Notes: generated by a model not told the origin, from the letters alone. A DNA stretch of 64,000 bases from Maridesulfovibrio sp. (GCF_963678865.1 NZ_OY787459.1:3402501-3466500); one strand, 5' to 3'; counted from the stretch's first letter, positions 1-8,740 are shown. Numbers and translations: made by a program.

Positions 1-1143
1 GAGTTTATTACTTTGTGTTGCGTAGTCTTCATGGCTGTTTGCAATATTTCCGTTTACTACAGCCTGAATGTTTATCTGCTGGGTCTAGGATTTACGAAAA
101 CTGTTTCAGGCTTCTTGATAAGTGTCTATTCGCTGTCCGGTATGCTTATGTATCTTACGGTCAGTAGTTTGATTACTGCCGGAAATGCTTACCGATTCAT
201 GTTTGCGGGTATGGTGCTGGTGAGTCTGTGCGGTGGCGGTTATCTTTGTATGCACGATTTTTGGCCGCTTTTGCTGCTGCGCATAGGTCAGGGGGTAGGC
301 ATATTCATGGTCCTTGCCCCCTGCGTGGCCATTCTTGTTTCCATGGTCAGTCAGGAAAACGTGGGGTCGGCATTCAGTTTGTATTCTACGGCCCTGTTAC
401 TTCCCTATGCTGTAATGCCTCATGTCTCAGAACAGTTGGGGCCTTTTGTAGATGGTCCTGAATTGATTTATGCCGCAACAGCCGGACTTATTCCGGTGGC
501 TTTTCTACTGACCTTGTTTCTCCGTTTCCGTACTTCCGGTATGAAAAAAAATGGACAGGAAACGATGAGAGATATTTCTACCCGTGAATCCTATGCCAAT
601 CTTTCGCGCTTGAAAATTATCTCTGTGCTGGCAGTTAACGGTGTGTATTTCATGATTTTTACCGGGCTGTTTTTTCTGTTTCAGGATTTTGCCCATTCTA
701 GGGGAGTGGTCCGGGCCGGATACTTCTTTTCGTTACAGATGGGCGTGATGATCGCCATCCGTTTATTCGGCGGAACTCTTTTTGACCGTTTTTCAAAGCG
801 TGCGCTGATCGTGACTGCCTTTGTCTTTACGGCTGGCGGTTTTATCCTGCTCAACGGGTTGCACGATGAAGGCATGCTGTTGCCGGTAGCCGTGATTTTC
901 GGGATAGGTATGGGACTAAGCGCTCCGGCTTTGAATTCTCTGATGTTTGTGGTCAGTGAACCCCGTTTTCGCAGCTTTAATGTAAATATGATGATGTTTA
1001 CCGTGCATATGGGATCTTTTTTCGGACCGTTGCTTGGTGGAATTGCGGTTGATTCAATCGGGTATAACGGTTTTTGGGATATTGCTGCTGCAGGGACATT
1101 GGGCACGGCTTTGGTTTTTATGTTGCTGGGCAGGGTCAAGTAA
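1..1143 (+). CDS. MFS transporter, 5' end missing
   Basis: This is the C-terminal part of a major facilitator superfamily permease, a polytopic inner-membrane secondary transporter whose substrate cannot be read from sequence. The frame is open to base 1 with no credible start (only a TTG at 13), so the true start lies outside the window. The product shows alternating hydrophobic helices in two halves separated by a charged cytoplasmic loop near residues 175-195. The second half has the MFS loop signature GGTLFDRFSKR, followed by helices rich in Gly and Ala. About 376 residues are present; a complete MFS protein has roughly 390-420, so little is missing. The next gene starts 57 bp downstream on the same strand and could be co-transcribed. 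Family confident, substrate unknown. Confidence 0.85.
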   Translation, partial: EFITLCCVVFMAVCNISVYYSLNVYLLGLGFTKTVSGFLISVYSLSGMLMYLTVSSLITAGNAYRFMFAGMVLVSLCGGGYLCMHDFWPLLLLRIGQGVGIFMVLAPCVAILVSMVSQENVGSAFSLYSTALLLPYAVMPHVSEQLGPFVDGPELIYAATAGLIPVAFLLTLFLRFRTSGMKKNGQETMRDISTRESYANLSRLKIISVLAVNGVYFMIFTGLFFLFQDFAHSRGVVRAGYFFSLQMGVMIAIRLFGGTLFDRFSKRALIVTAFVFTAGGFILLNGLHDEGMLLPVAVIFGIGMGLSAPALNSLMFVVSEPRFRSFNVNMMMFTVHMGSFFGPLLGGIAVDSIGYNGFWDIAAAGTLGTALVFMLLGRVK

Positions 1144-1200
1144 TTCTGTTCTGGCTTGATTCAGTAAATGCCGTTAAGTTGAAGGGTAAAGGGGTTGTGT

Positions 1201-1644
1201 ATGTCTGATATGGATATGATCTTTATGGAAGAGGCTTACAAGCTGGCGAAGAAAAGTTTTGATGAAGGCGGCTTGCCGATAGGAGCTGTGCTGGTTCGTG
1301 ATGGTGAAATTATAGGCAGCGGTCATAATCAGCGGGTACAGAAGGGGGATCCCATCGCTCACGGCGAGATGGACTGCATCCGCAATGCCGGGAGGCAGAA
1401 GACCTATAGGGATTTAACCATTTATACTACCTTGTCCCCATGTATGATGTGCTCCGGAACAATTGTGCAGTTCGGCATTCCTCGTGTTGTCATCGGTGAA
1501 AATCGCAACTTCGGCGGTAACGAGGAGTTTTTGAAATCCAGAGGAGTACAGGTAACTGTTTTGGATCACCCGAAATGCATCGAATTAATGGAAAGACTGA
1601 AAGCCGAAAAGCCCGCACTCTGGGCGGAGGATATTGGGGAGTAG
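1201..1644 (+). CDS. yeast-type cytosine deaminase (nucleoside/base deaminase family)
   Basis: A 147-aa zinc-dependent deaminase of the CDA/tRNA-adenosine deaminase fold. The zinc motifs are visible: HGE near residue 54 (His ligand and catalytic Glu) and PCMMC near residues 80-84 (two Cys ligands). The protein resembles eukaryotic (yeast Fcy1-like) cytosine deaminase more than bacterial TadA: after HGE comes a CIRNAGR segment, then TTLSPCMMCSG, a GIPRVVIGEN stretch and a C-terminal WAEDIGE, all matching my recollection of the yeast enzyme. The expected reaction is cytosine to uracil in pyrimidine salvage. ATG at 1201 is chosen over an upstream TTG because purine-rich GAAGGG/GGGG precedes it. 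TadA or guanine deaminase remain alternatives. Confidence 0.8.
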   Translation: MSDMDMIFMEEAYKLAKKSFDEGGLPIGAVLVRDGEIIGSGHNQRVQKGDPIAHGEMDCIRNAGRQKTYRDLTIYTTLSPCMMCSGTIVQFGIPRVVIGENRNFGGNEEFLKSRGVQVTVLDHPKCIELMERLKAEKPALWAEDIGE

Positions 1645-1713
1645 TCTGTTGTTCCTGATTTATGGGAAGATGTTTTAATGGGTCAATTTACCCTGTTGTA
1701 GAGTTTGTCTATT

Positions 1714-1751
1714 TATTGACCGGCTGTTTTTGAAACAGCCGGTCAAAGTTT
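1714..1751. terminator. bidirectional Rho-independent terminator
   Basis: A long perfect stem (1716-1730 with 1733-1746) built on TTGACCGGCTGTTT is followed by a T run on the plus strand and preceded by A/T-rich sequence on the minus strand. It lies between the convergent deaminase and ferredoxin genes and can serve both. Confidence 0.8.
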
Positions 1752-1752
1752 T

Positions 1753-1938
1753 TTAATCGCCGGTATTGTCACTGATAATTGCATTGAAACCGCATTCGGC
1801 TTCGCATGCACCGCAATCAATGCAGTTGTCATTTATTTCATAATAATTGGTACCGGCGGCATGGATGATTGCCTCTGAAGGACAAGCGCTTTGACATGCA
1901 CCACAAAACTGGCATTCATCCGGGTCTATTTTACGCAT
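1753..1938 (-). CDS. 2[4Fe-4S] ferredoxin
   Basis: A 61-aa bacterial ferredoxin, a small cytoplasmic electron carrier. Two cysteine clusters are visible: CQFCGACQSACP (CxxCxxCxxxCP) near residues 9-20 and CIDCGACEAECG in the second half. Each provides three ligands to one cubane and one to the other. The second motif ends in Cys-Gly rather than the usual Cys-Pro, a common variation. Length is typical for the short clostridial-type class. An AAGGAGATT ribosome binding site precedes the ATG at 1938. It is monocistronic, with a terminator just downstream, so its redox partner cannot be inferred from context. Confidence 0.93.
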   Translation of the reverse strand: MRKIDPDECQFCGACQSACPSEAIIHAAGTNYYEINDNCIDCGACEAECGFNAIISDNTGD

Positions 1939-2341
1939 TCTAATCTCCTTAAAACTACATTAATGTTAAATGTCTTTTGTCTTGGCGTTAATCTGTCGAT
2001 TCAGATTTACACTTTTGGGTGTAGTGGTGTCAATATGAAGGTTTTACATCTCGCGCTAAGACGTATAATGTCATTCTAGTCGCTGTGAGTGGTTGTGTTC
2101 AGGCTTATAGGGGGTAGATTTTGGTCAGACATGCTTAAGAAAGTTTATTCTTGCCTGTTTTTCATATTTCGTAAAAAAAAATGAATTATGGCGTGTTTGC
2201 TTGTCTGACTTTGGCGAATTTGAAAAATATCCTTTAGATGCAATCTTGATTCATTTTGTCACTATGATTAGTTTTTTGCGTAGAAAATGGGCATCTGTTG
2301 GCGCCCAACTATATTTTGTAAATGTTCAAGTCAGGTAGCAT
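1939..2341. other. A/T-rich intergenic region without a recognisable gene
   Basis: About 400 bases between the ferredoxin and the next small gene. Its left edge must contain the ferredoxin promoter. A short inverted repeat (GTTGG at 2297-2301 with CCAAC at 2305-2309) lies upstream of the next ORF. I see no convincing coding sequence. Confidence 0.5.
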
Positions 2342-2548
2342 ATGTGTTTAAATTCCATACAGGTTCCTATTTTTAAAAAGTTTAGTAAGGCAATGAATCT
2401 TGATGTTGATTCTTATATCTATGAATATTCTCTGGAATTTATAGGTGTGCGTAGAAATGCTCTTGAGGAGCTCAGTGAGCAGGAAGGGGATGTCTGGATC
2501 AACAAGGCTTATGTTGATTCGTTGAAGGATGTAGATTTAGGGTGTTGA
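2342..2548 (+). CDS. small hypothetical protein, 68 aa
   Basis: I do not recognise this protein. It is soluble and mildly acidic, with a Lys/Phe-rich N-terminal segment and an acidic helical C-terminal half (ALEELSEQEGD, then VDSLKDVD). It has no cysteine motif, signal peptide or membrane segment. The ribosome binding site is poor (AGGTAGC just before the ATG), which lowers confidence. It stands alone between A/T-rich spacers and is followed by two hairpins. Confidence 0.4.
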   Translation: MCLNSIQVPIFKKFSKAMNLDVDSYIYEYSLEFIGVRRNALEELSEQEGDVWINKAYVDSLKDVDLGC

Positions 2549-2649
2549 AAATATCATAGAGCTTAGAGTTTCATCCGCTCCAAATATTAAAAAGCTTAGT
2601 GTGGTTCTTCTAAAAACGGTTTTATATCTATCAAGCATAAGGTCTCGGG

Positions 2650-2672
2650 CTGCAGATAAGTGTTATCTGCAG
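2650..2672. repeat. perfect 10-bp inverted repeat
   Basis: CTGCAGATAA at 2650-2659 pairs perfectly with TTATCTGCAG at 2663-2672 around a 3-nt loop. No T run follows, so it is either an RNA hairpin at the 3' end of the small gene's transcript or a protein-binding palindrome. Confidence 0.6.
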
Positions 2673-2684
2673 CGTAATTGGAAA

Positions 2685-2726
2685 GGCTGAACTTGCGTAT
2701 GTCTAAGTGCGCAGTTCAGCTTTTTT
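2685..2726 (+). terminator. Rho-independent terminator
   Basis: A GCTGAACT-GCG stem (2686-2697) pairs with GCGCAGTTCAGC (about 2709-2720) and is followed directly by six T residues. It would end transcripts from the small gene at 2342-2548. Confidence 0.75.
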
Positions 2727-2808
2727 ATCTTTCTGATCTCCAGCCCATTTTCAATCGTCTGCAGGGCCGGACCCAGTAGACGATGGCTCTTTGTTAGGGA
2801 TAAAGAAA

Positions 2809-2838
2809 GCCCCCGAAATACACATCTTTTCGGGGGCC
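2809..2838 (-). terminator. terminator of the TRAP transporter operon
   Basis: GCCCCCGAAA (2809-2818) pairs with TTTTCGGGGGC (2827-2837). On the minus strand the stem is followed by a T-rich tract, 26 bases after the dctM stop codon. Confidence 0.8.
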
Positions 2839-2863
2839 TTGATTGAATTTAAGTTCATACCTG

Positions 2864-4153
2864 CTAAGGTGAATAAAGCCCTGCCCAGACAGGCAGGTAC
2901 AGGGAGAGAATCGGCAGGCAGGAGAGAATTATCAGTACAATGAAGTCCATAGCCACATAGGGAATGGCTTCCTTGGCTATTTCGTCCACTTCACATCCGG
3001 CAAGGTTGGCTGCTGTAAACAGGTTAACCCCTACAGGTGGGGTCGCCTGACCTATAGCCAATGCTGAGATGAAAATAACACCGTAGAAAACCGGGTCGAT
3101 GTTGAATGCGCTCAGCACCGGGATGAGTATCGGCATAACCAGATAGGATATGGAAATGGCATCAAGCAGCATTCCCAGACCGAACAGGAGCAGGTTGACA
3201 AGAATGATCATGACCACTGCGTTGGGGGATACCTTGATAATGAAGTCTGCAAGGGTGTCGATTACTCCGGTAACGGATGCCGCCCAAGTGAAAATTCCTG
3301 CAAAAGCGACAATAAACATGATTACCGAGCTGGTGACGGCAGAGTCTACAAGGATTTCCATCAGATCTCGCCAACTGATGGACCGATAGATGACCACTGC
3401 TACGAAAAGACTGTAGAACACAGCTACTACGGCAGCTTCTGTCGGTGTAAACACGCCTGTGTATATTCCGCCCAGAATTACCATCGGAGCAAGAAGTGCC
3501 CAGAATGATTTTCTCAAAGCGGTCATCAGCTCCGCAAAGCTGCCGCGTTTGCTCAGTCCCCGGTATCCACGTTTGTGTGAAATGTACCATGCCACCACAA
3601 TGGTTCCGATCCCGGTGAGGATGCCGGGAATGATACCGGCAACAAAAAGTGCAGAAACAGAAACGGAAGTGATGTTGCCGTAAATAATGAAGGCGATGGA
3701 AGGCGGGATGATGATGGACAGGTCCGAAGCGTTGGCAATGGTCGCTCCTGCAAAGGCTTTGTCGTAACCGTTCCTGAGCATGGGAGCCATTAGAATCATG
3801 CCCACAGCAGCAGTTGTTGCCGGACCTGAGCCGGACATGGCCCCCCAGAACATGCAGGTCAGCACCGCTACGATGGAGAGACCTCCTGTGGCCCGGCCCA
3901 CCAGCAACTCAAAAAAAGAGGCAATGTGCGCCGCAATCCCTGCCCGTTGAAGGATAACACCCGCCAATACAAAAAACGGAATTGCCAGCAGAGGAAACGA
4001 AGCGATACCCGAGGCGAAGTTCACCCCGAGCATTTCCGCTCCCAGATCAAAATAAATAATGGTGGCAACAGCGGAAACACCGAGAGATGTTCCAATGGGA
4101 GCCCCTATGATCATGAGAGCAAAAAAGAGGACCAGAATAAGTATAAATTCCAT
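2864..4153 (-). CDS. dctM: TRAP transporter large permease DctM
   Basis: A 429-aa integral membrane subunit of a tripartite ATP-independent periplasmic transporter, the channel-forming part that drives solute uptake with an ion gradient. The sequence is a near-continuous series of hydrophobic helices. DctM-family features include the GSGPATTAAVG segment near residue 110, a PPSIAFIIYG stretch near 150, FTPTEAAVVA near 232 and GQATPPVGVNLF near 365. Length is normal. It starts 1 bp after dctQ ends, so the two are translationally coupled, and a terminator lies 26 bp downstream. The substrate is not readable; DctP-type systems carry C4-dicarboxylates or other organic acids. Confidence 0.95.
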   Translation of the reverse strand: MEFILILVLFFALMIIGAPIGTSLGVSAVATIIYFDLGAEMLGVNFASGIASFPLLAIPFFVLAGVILQRAGIAAHIASFFELLVGRATGGLSIVAVLTCMFWGAMSGSGPATTAAVGMILMAPMLRNGYDKAFAGATIANASDLSIIIPPSIAFIIYGNITSVSVSALFVAGIIPGILTGIGTIVVAWYISHKRGYRGLSKRGSFAELMTALRKSFWALLAPMVILGGIYTGVFTPTEAAVVAVFYSLFVAVVIYRSISWRDLMEILVDSAVTSSVIMFIVAFAGIFTWAASVTGVIDTLADFIIKVSPNAVVMIILVNLLLFGLGMLLDAISISYLVMPILIPVLSAFNIDPVFYGVIFISALAIGQATPPVGVNLFTAANLAGCEVDEIAKEAIPYVAMDFIVLIILSCLPILSLYLPVWAGLYSP

Positions 4154-4154
4154 A

Positions 4155-4664
4155 TTATTCTTCCCCTTCCCGACCGTTCAGCTTGTTCATTGCATCACGG
4201 TATATTCCCCTGAATATGAAAATGGAAAACAACGGCAGTCCGGCGTAATAAATCCAGACCGGAATATCCAGTGAAGCGGACCGGGCCTGAAACAGGGTTA
4301 TCTCGTCATAGATGGCCTGAATCATGAACCAGTTGAGCACCAGAAACAATCCTGCGGCCAGCAGGGAGTAAATGAGCACAGAAGCCTTCTGCAGCTTTTT
4401 GGGAAAGTGGTTGAAAAAAGTTACCATGCCGAGGTGTTCACTGCGCTCAAAAGCGATCCCGATCCCGATTATGGTGATCCAGACAAAAAGGTTGATGGTG
4501 ATTTCCTCAGTGGCGGCAAGGGAGAAATGAAATATATAGCGGCTCAGGACATTAATGAAAGCAATCAGTACCATGACTGCCATAAAAATTGCTACCAGCC
4601 AGTGATCAAGCCGATAACCGAACAATAACTTCTTCACAGGTAAACTCCCGGATTCGAATTCCAT
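4155..4664 (-). CDS. dctQ: TRAP transporter small permease DctQ
   Basis: A 169-aa small membrane subunit with four predicted helices (about residues 22-42, 55-75, 95-118 and 140-158). It carries the DctQ signature region INVLSRYIFHFSLAATEEI followed by a WITIIGIGIAFERSEHLGM segment. DctQ bridges the binding protein and the large permease. It lies between dctP and dctM on the minus strand, with a 95-bp hairpin-containing gap to dctP and a 1-bp gap to dctM. Confidence 0.93.
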   Translation of the reverse strand: MEFESGSLPVKKLLFGYRLDHWLVAIFMAVMVLIAFINVLSRYIFHFSLAATEEITINLFVWITIIGIGIAFERSEHLGMVTFFNHFPKKLQKASVLIYSLLAAGLFLVLNWFMIQAIYDEITLFQARSASLDIPVWIYYAGLPLFSIFIFRGIYRDAMNKLNGREGEE

Positions 4665-4685
4665 TGCAGAACCCGATTATAGGGC

Positions 4686-4710
4686 TGCCCCGAAAATGAA
4701 TTTCGGGGCA
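4686..4710 (-). promoter_or_regulatory. intercistronic hairpin between dctP and dctQ
   Basis: TGCCCCGAAA (4686-4695) pairs perfectly with TTTCGGGGCA (4701-4710) around a 5-nt loop. It lies 50 bp after the dctP stop with no T run. In binding-protein operons such a stem commonly stabilises the upstream message, so that periplasmic DctP is made in excess over the membrane subunits. That role is inferred. Confidence 0.65.
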
Positions 4711-4759
4711 GACATGATTGGAAACAAAACTTGGGGGGCAAAATAGACCCCTGCGAAAC

Positions 4760-5830
4760 CTAGCGGCCCATGTCGGCCTTGGCTTTTTCGTAAACTTCAG
4801 GTCCGATCTTTTTGACCCATTTGTCGTAGACCGGGAGAGTGGCTTCTTCAAACGCCTTCAGTTCTTCGGGAGTAAGAGTATGAACTTCCATACCTTTACC
4901 CTGCATGAATGCGATGGGATCAGGTACTTCCATGGTGTAGTTGAATTCGTTTTTCAGGATATTCAGGGATTTGTCTCCGTCCAGTCCGGCACGGCACAGG
5001 GCGGTTTCAAAGCGTCCGGCTTCTTTAGCCGCTTCCATGATCTGTTCCTGAATTTCTTTAGGGAAGGCTTTCCATTCGCGCTGGTTCCAGTAGATAATCA
5101 GTGGATCGGCAAGGTAGTTCCACATGGTTACGTACTTGTGGTATTGGTAAATCTGAACCGGAATCAGCACACCCACAGGGTTTTCCTGACCGTCCACAAC
5201 TCCCTGCTGGAAGCCCGCAACAGCATCACCCCAGTTCATGTTTACCGGGTCGGCACCAAGCTGGCGAAAGGTGTCGATGAACAGTGGGTTACCCACAACG
5301 CGGATACGCAGTCCTTTCATATCTTCAGGTTTTTTTACGAGCACCTTTGAGTTGGTCAGCTGACGGAAACCGTTTTCTGCCCAAGCCAGAGGTTGGAGGC
5401 GTTTTTTCTCCATGGCTTGAAAAATACTTTTACCTGCTTCCCCGAACTTGACCTTGTCCATTGATTCGAAGTCATTGAGAAAGAAAGGAAGATGAAAAAT
5501 ATTGGCCTCAGGAATGACCGGGCTGATGTTGATGGTGGAGTCCATTGCGCAGTCAATTACGCCTTTGGCTACCATCTGAGAACTTTTAAGCTGTGCCCCC
5601 TTAAGTAGTGCGGACCCGAAATAGGGTTTGATGTTGATCTGGCCGTGGGTTTTTTCCTTGACCAGTTCCGCGAATTTGGTGGCGCCCATACCCCAGTAGA
5701 ATTTGGGGCCCACAGTCACCTGCATTTTGTATTCTTTTTTAAATTTGGCAGCATTGGCGGAAACCGCCATCATCATAACCATAGCGGTAAGGGCTACAGC
5801 AACCTTGAAAATACGTTTAAAATCAAACAT
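4760..5830 (-). CDS. dctP: TRAP transporter substrate-binding protein DctP
   Basis: A 356-aa periplasmic solute receptor. Residues 1-27 form a classical signal peptide (basic start, VALTAMVMMMAVSA, cleavage near ANA-A). The mature protein shows DctP-family landmarks: GLRIRVVGNP near residue 173, which carries the conserved substrate carboxylate-binding Arg, then GVVDGQENPVG near 213 and a C-terminal aromatic/charged helix region. Length is slightly above the usual 330. It is first in the dctPQM operon. The region upstream (5831-5950) must contain the promoter. Confidence 0.95.
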   Translation of the reverse strand: MFDFKRIFKVAVALTAMVMMMAVSANAAKFKKEYKMQVTVGPKFYWGMGATKFAELVKEKTHGQINIKPYFGSALLKGAQLKSSQMVAKGVIDCAMDSTINISPVIPEANIFHLPFFLNDFESMDKVKFGEAGKSIFQAMEKKRLQPLAWAENGFRQLTNSKVLVKKPEDMKGLRIRVVGNPLFIDTFRQLGADPVNMNWGDAVAGFQQGVVDGQENPVGVLIPVQIYQYHKYVTMWNYLADPLIIYWNQREWKAFPKEIQEQIMEAAKEAGRFETALCRAGLDGDKSLNILKNEFNYTMEVPDPIAFMQGKGMEVHTLTPEELKAFEEATLPVYDKWVKKIGPEVYEKAKADMGR

Positions 5831-5964
5831 GTACCAACTCTCTGCATCAGTAAGTTAATGTTGAGTGACATCCGTGTCCTTCCGGCCATGGACAGCTCAA
5901 CCAAAGCTATATGTAAACTGGAGTTGCCCCGCAAAACTGTGGAGTTCATGTGATTAATGAAGGG

Positions 5965-6192
5965 ATGTCTTTTCACAAGGAACACCGGACACGACAAAAA
6001 AGACGTGATGACGAAATCACGCGAGTTGAATCCGCAAGATATCGGCTGCAGGGCAGACTCTCAGGTAAACCTGGAATGGATCAAGTTGGAGCGACTGAAG
6101 GTATTGAGAGACTTTCAGAACTGATCGAAACAAAATGGGAAATGTTGCAGGAAATTTACCTGATAAAAGTTGCAGGATATCACCATAAGTAA
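5965..6192 (+). CDS. possible small hypothetical protein, 75 aa
   Basis: A weakly supported ORF divergent from dctP. ATG at 5965 has GAAGGG upstream. The N-terminal half is very basic (KEHRTRQKRRDDE) and the C-terminal half looks like an amphipathic helix (GIERLSELIETKWEMLQ). I do not recognise it; it may be a gene remnant or chance. The remaining intergenic sequence to 6602 is A/T-rich and shows no other gene. Confidence 0.25.
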   Translation: MSFHKEHRTRQKRRDDEITRVESARYRLQGRLSGKPGMDQVGATEGIERLSELIETKWEMLQEIYLIKVAGYHHK

Positions 6193-6602
6193 GAACAAAT
6201 GTCTAGTTTTTTAGGTTTGATGAAACAAAAGCATCAAAACGTTTCAAATCATTTTAAACCTCAATTACAGATGGCAATGCTAAAAAATATGAATCAACGT
6301 TATCGAATATATCCAAACGCAGGTTATTGAGACTCCGGTTCAATGGGGTTATCTTGCTCAAGCAGTAATCTTATGGAATGTTAAGTGTAATCAAAGCTAA
6401 GTGGTAATGCCGTGGCTCAGGTGGGCACTGTTTTGAATAATTCACCCTTCAGAAAAATAATTACGTTTTTTAAACTCTTAATTCGGAAAGCTATGCTGTC
6501 GGGTTACGTCGGCGTTGATTAGTAAAATTCCGGTAGATTTAAATGTTGTGGTTGGGGGGATGAATGCCCCATACAAATAGAAAAAATGCATTATTATAAA
6601 GG
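6193..6602. other. A/T-rich intergenic region
   Basis: About 400 bases before the glycosyltransferase gene with no gene, stable hairpin or repeat that I can support. An AAAGG ribosome binding site for the next gene lies at the right edge. Confidence 0.5.
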
Positions 6603-7787
6603 ATGAAAATGAAATATTATCTTGGGTTATGCGCAATCGCAAAAAACGAGACTAAATATCTGGAAGAATGGGTAAGATACCATTTGGGTATTGGTGTCGA
6701 ACATATTATTCTTTTTGACAATGATAGCGACATTCCTGTTTCAGAAACATTGAAAGACTGGATATCAGCAGGTGCAATAACAGTCATCGAAGCTCCGGGG
6801 GCTTGTAAACAACTTCCGTGCTACGAGACGGCATTATCTAAGTTTGGAGCACAATTCTGTTGGCTTGGCTTTATTGATCTGGATGAATTTATTGTCACAA
6901 AAAATCAGATGAGTCTTCCTGAATTTTTATTGGCATACGAACCATATGGCGGATTAGGAGTCAATTGGGTCTGCTTTGGATCTTCAGGATATATTGAAAG
7001 CCCCGACGACTATGTAATACGGGCATATAAACTGCGTCTACCGGATGAACATAACAAGAATCTTCATATCAAATCTATCATACAACCATCAAAAGTTAAG
7101 AGCATTGCTTCCAATCCGCACTCTTTTTTGTTTAAGGAAGGTTTTTTCGCGGTCAATGAATTGAAACACCCTATTCCTGCCGGATCAGCCTTTTCCTATT
7201 TTACAAATGAATTAATACAAATAAATCACTACGTAACAAGATCACGTGAAGATTATATTGCAAAAATTAAACGGGGAAAAGCCGACAGAGAATCAGAACC
7301 GCCATCAGTAATAAATGAACCTTTTGAAGGTGAAGTCTCCGATAATTCTAACAAAAAACAATTATTCCATTTGTTGAGGACAAAGGACCTGTCTCCCAGA
7401 GAATTTCTTGAGAATAGTATTTTTCATCAGAATACCTTTTTATCAGAGTCAGACTTAATAACACAACTTGCCAGACTTGTAGCCCAACAAAAAATTACCG
7501 ACGCCATACCGCTTATACTCAGACTGTCCTTGACTGTTTCTGAGGAGAAATCTCTGCCAGTAAAATTAAAAATTCTTAATATTCAAAAACGGTTTGGTGC
7601 TGTAATTGAACTGTCTGAACATTTTTTTAAAACTCATTATTCAAGGGAAATAGTGAAAGAATACCGTTTTGCGGTTAAAAATATTGGTGATAGTAATAAT
7701 GATATAAAAATCGAAAACATAGAGAGATTAATTAACTTTTTGTATGGTTATCATGGAGATGTTCCCAACTCAGAAGCATTTCGTTGA
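6603..7787 (+). CDS. family-92-like (DUF23/GT2_4) glycosyltransferase
   Basis: A 394-aa cytoplasmic glycosyltransferase. The N-terminal domain carries the GT92/Glyco_tranf_2_4 pattern: GLCAIAKNETKYLEEWVRYH at residues 9-28, then GVEHIILFDNDS near 31-42, and the metal/sugar-nucleotide motif FIDLDEFI near residue 96. A downstream HYVTRSREDYIAKIKRG segment resembles the conserved C-terminal block of the catalytic domain. The last 120 residues are helical and probably an accessory region. Acceptor and donor are unknown; surface polysaccharide or protein glycosylation are the usual roles. The gene is A/T-rich compared with the chromosomal genes on either side and stands alone, which hints at acquisition. 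GGATG precedes the start. Confidence 0.8.
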   Translation: MKMKYYLGLCAIAKNETKYLEEWVRYHLGIGVEHIILFDNDSDIPVSETLKDWISAGAITVIEAPGACKQLPCYETALSKFGAQFCWLGFIDLDEFIVTKNQMSLPEFLLAYEPYGGLGVNWVCFGSSGYIESPDDYVIRAYKLRLPDEHNKNLHIKSIIQPSKVKSIASNPHSFLFKEGFFAVNELKHPIPAGSAFSYFTNELIQINHYVTRSREDYIAKIKRGKADRESEPPSVINEPFEGEVSDNSNKKQLFHLLRTKDLSPREFLENSIFHQNTFLSESDLITQLARLVAQQKITDAIPLILRLSLTVSEEKSLPVKLKILNIQKRFGAVIELSEHFFKTHYSREIVKEYRFAVKNIGDSNNDIKIENIERLINFLYGYHGDVPNSEAFR

Positions 7788-7891
7788 TGTTGGTAAGACT
7801 GATAATTACGAGCAACTCTCCATATGGGATAAATAAGTGTCTATTTGCGTTTAGCCACTTAGGATATTGTTTTGATGCGTAAAGTTTTCGG

Positions 7892-8584
7892 CTAGGATAA
7901 TTGAATCCAGTTTTTTAAAATCAGGTCGTTTTGTTTAAATTCATCTGGAGAAACGTCGGTCCGGCAATGGATTTCTTCAAATAACGGATCTTTTTTTCTA
8001 ATATCTTCCGTAAATTCGAATACATCATAATATGTAAAGTCCGGGTGGAATTGAACTCCCCAGATTTTTTCCCCTCTTACCTGAAATCCGTGAATAGTAC
8101 ATCTGTCTGAAGTTGCCGTAATCTCGAACCTGTCATCTAGATCGAACACCTCATCATAATGAAAAACCGCTGATTTCAGGGAGCCAACCGTATGGAAAAT
8201 CTGGTTGTCGGATAATTTTATGTTTGTCCATCCAATTTCCGGGGTTGACGACTTTCGAACATGGTTTTTCCCGATTATGTGCCTGACCAAAAACTGATGC
8301 CCAAAACATATACCTAGGATGGATTTATTCTTCGACATGAAGTGATCGATAATAGCGTCTAGTCTAGGATACCAAGAACATTCTTCCATGGCACTTTCCG
8401 TGGAGCCCGAGATAAGCAAGTGCGTATAGTCATTTAAGTTGTGACTATCAGCCAAATTACTCAGGTGGATTGTGTCATATTTTATATCAATGGTTTCAAA
8501 TACCTCGGCTATTCTTTGATCAAAACTTTTTTTTAATGATTGTTCAAAGAGAAGATTGAGGACAAGAACATGTTTAGTGTGCAT
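7892..8584 (-). CDS. class I glutamine amidotransferase-like protein
   Basis: A 230-aa protein with the GATase-1 (GMP synthase GuaA N-domain/YfeJ-like) fold. The nucleophile elbow ILGICFGHQFL places the catalytic Cys at residue 93, and the His loop WGVQFHPDFTYYD puts the catalytic His at 180. The usual third residue is Glu in an HPE motif; here the position is Asp (HPD), which could alter or abolish glutaminase activity. No synthetase domain is fused and none lies beside it. Possible roles are hydrolysis of gamma-glutamyl compounds or a non-enzymatic relative. The start ATG at 8584 follows an AGAGAGCCCCCTG leader. Confidence 0.75.
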   Translation of the reverse strand: MHTKHVLVLNLLFEQSLKKSFDQRIAEVFETIDIKYDTIHLSNLADSHNLNDYTHLLISGSTESAMEECSWYPRLDAIIDHFMSKNKSILGICFGHQFLVRHIIGKNHVRKSSTPEIGWTNIKLSDNQIFHTVGSLKSAVFHYDEVFDLDDRFEITATSDRCTIHGFQVRGEKIWGVQFHPDFTYYDVFEFTEDIRKKDPLFEEIHCRTDVSPDEFKQNDLILKNWIQLS

Positions 8585-8707
8585 CAGGGGGCTCTCTAAA
8601 TAGGATAAGCTTCGGAGAAGGAGTTGAATGATAGTTATACCGGGGAAATCGTCCGTTTAATTTTTTTCGATATCCAAAAAATAAAAATATAGCAATTTGA
8701 ACGGTTG

Positions 8708-8740
8708 AAAGGGTCGGCCTACGATTGGGCCAACCCTTTT
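8708..8740 (-). terminator. terminator at the end of the MCP remnant
   Basis: AAAGGGT (8708-8714) with ACCCTTT (8733-8739) and inner GGCC pairs form a stem with poly-A/T flanks. It overlaps the last codons of the chemotaxis-receptor remnant on the minus strand. Confidence 0.65.

Noticed and set aside
4718-5350. 210-aa plus-strand ORF opposite dctP
   Set aside because: An antisense shadow of the clearly coding dctP gene.
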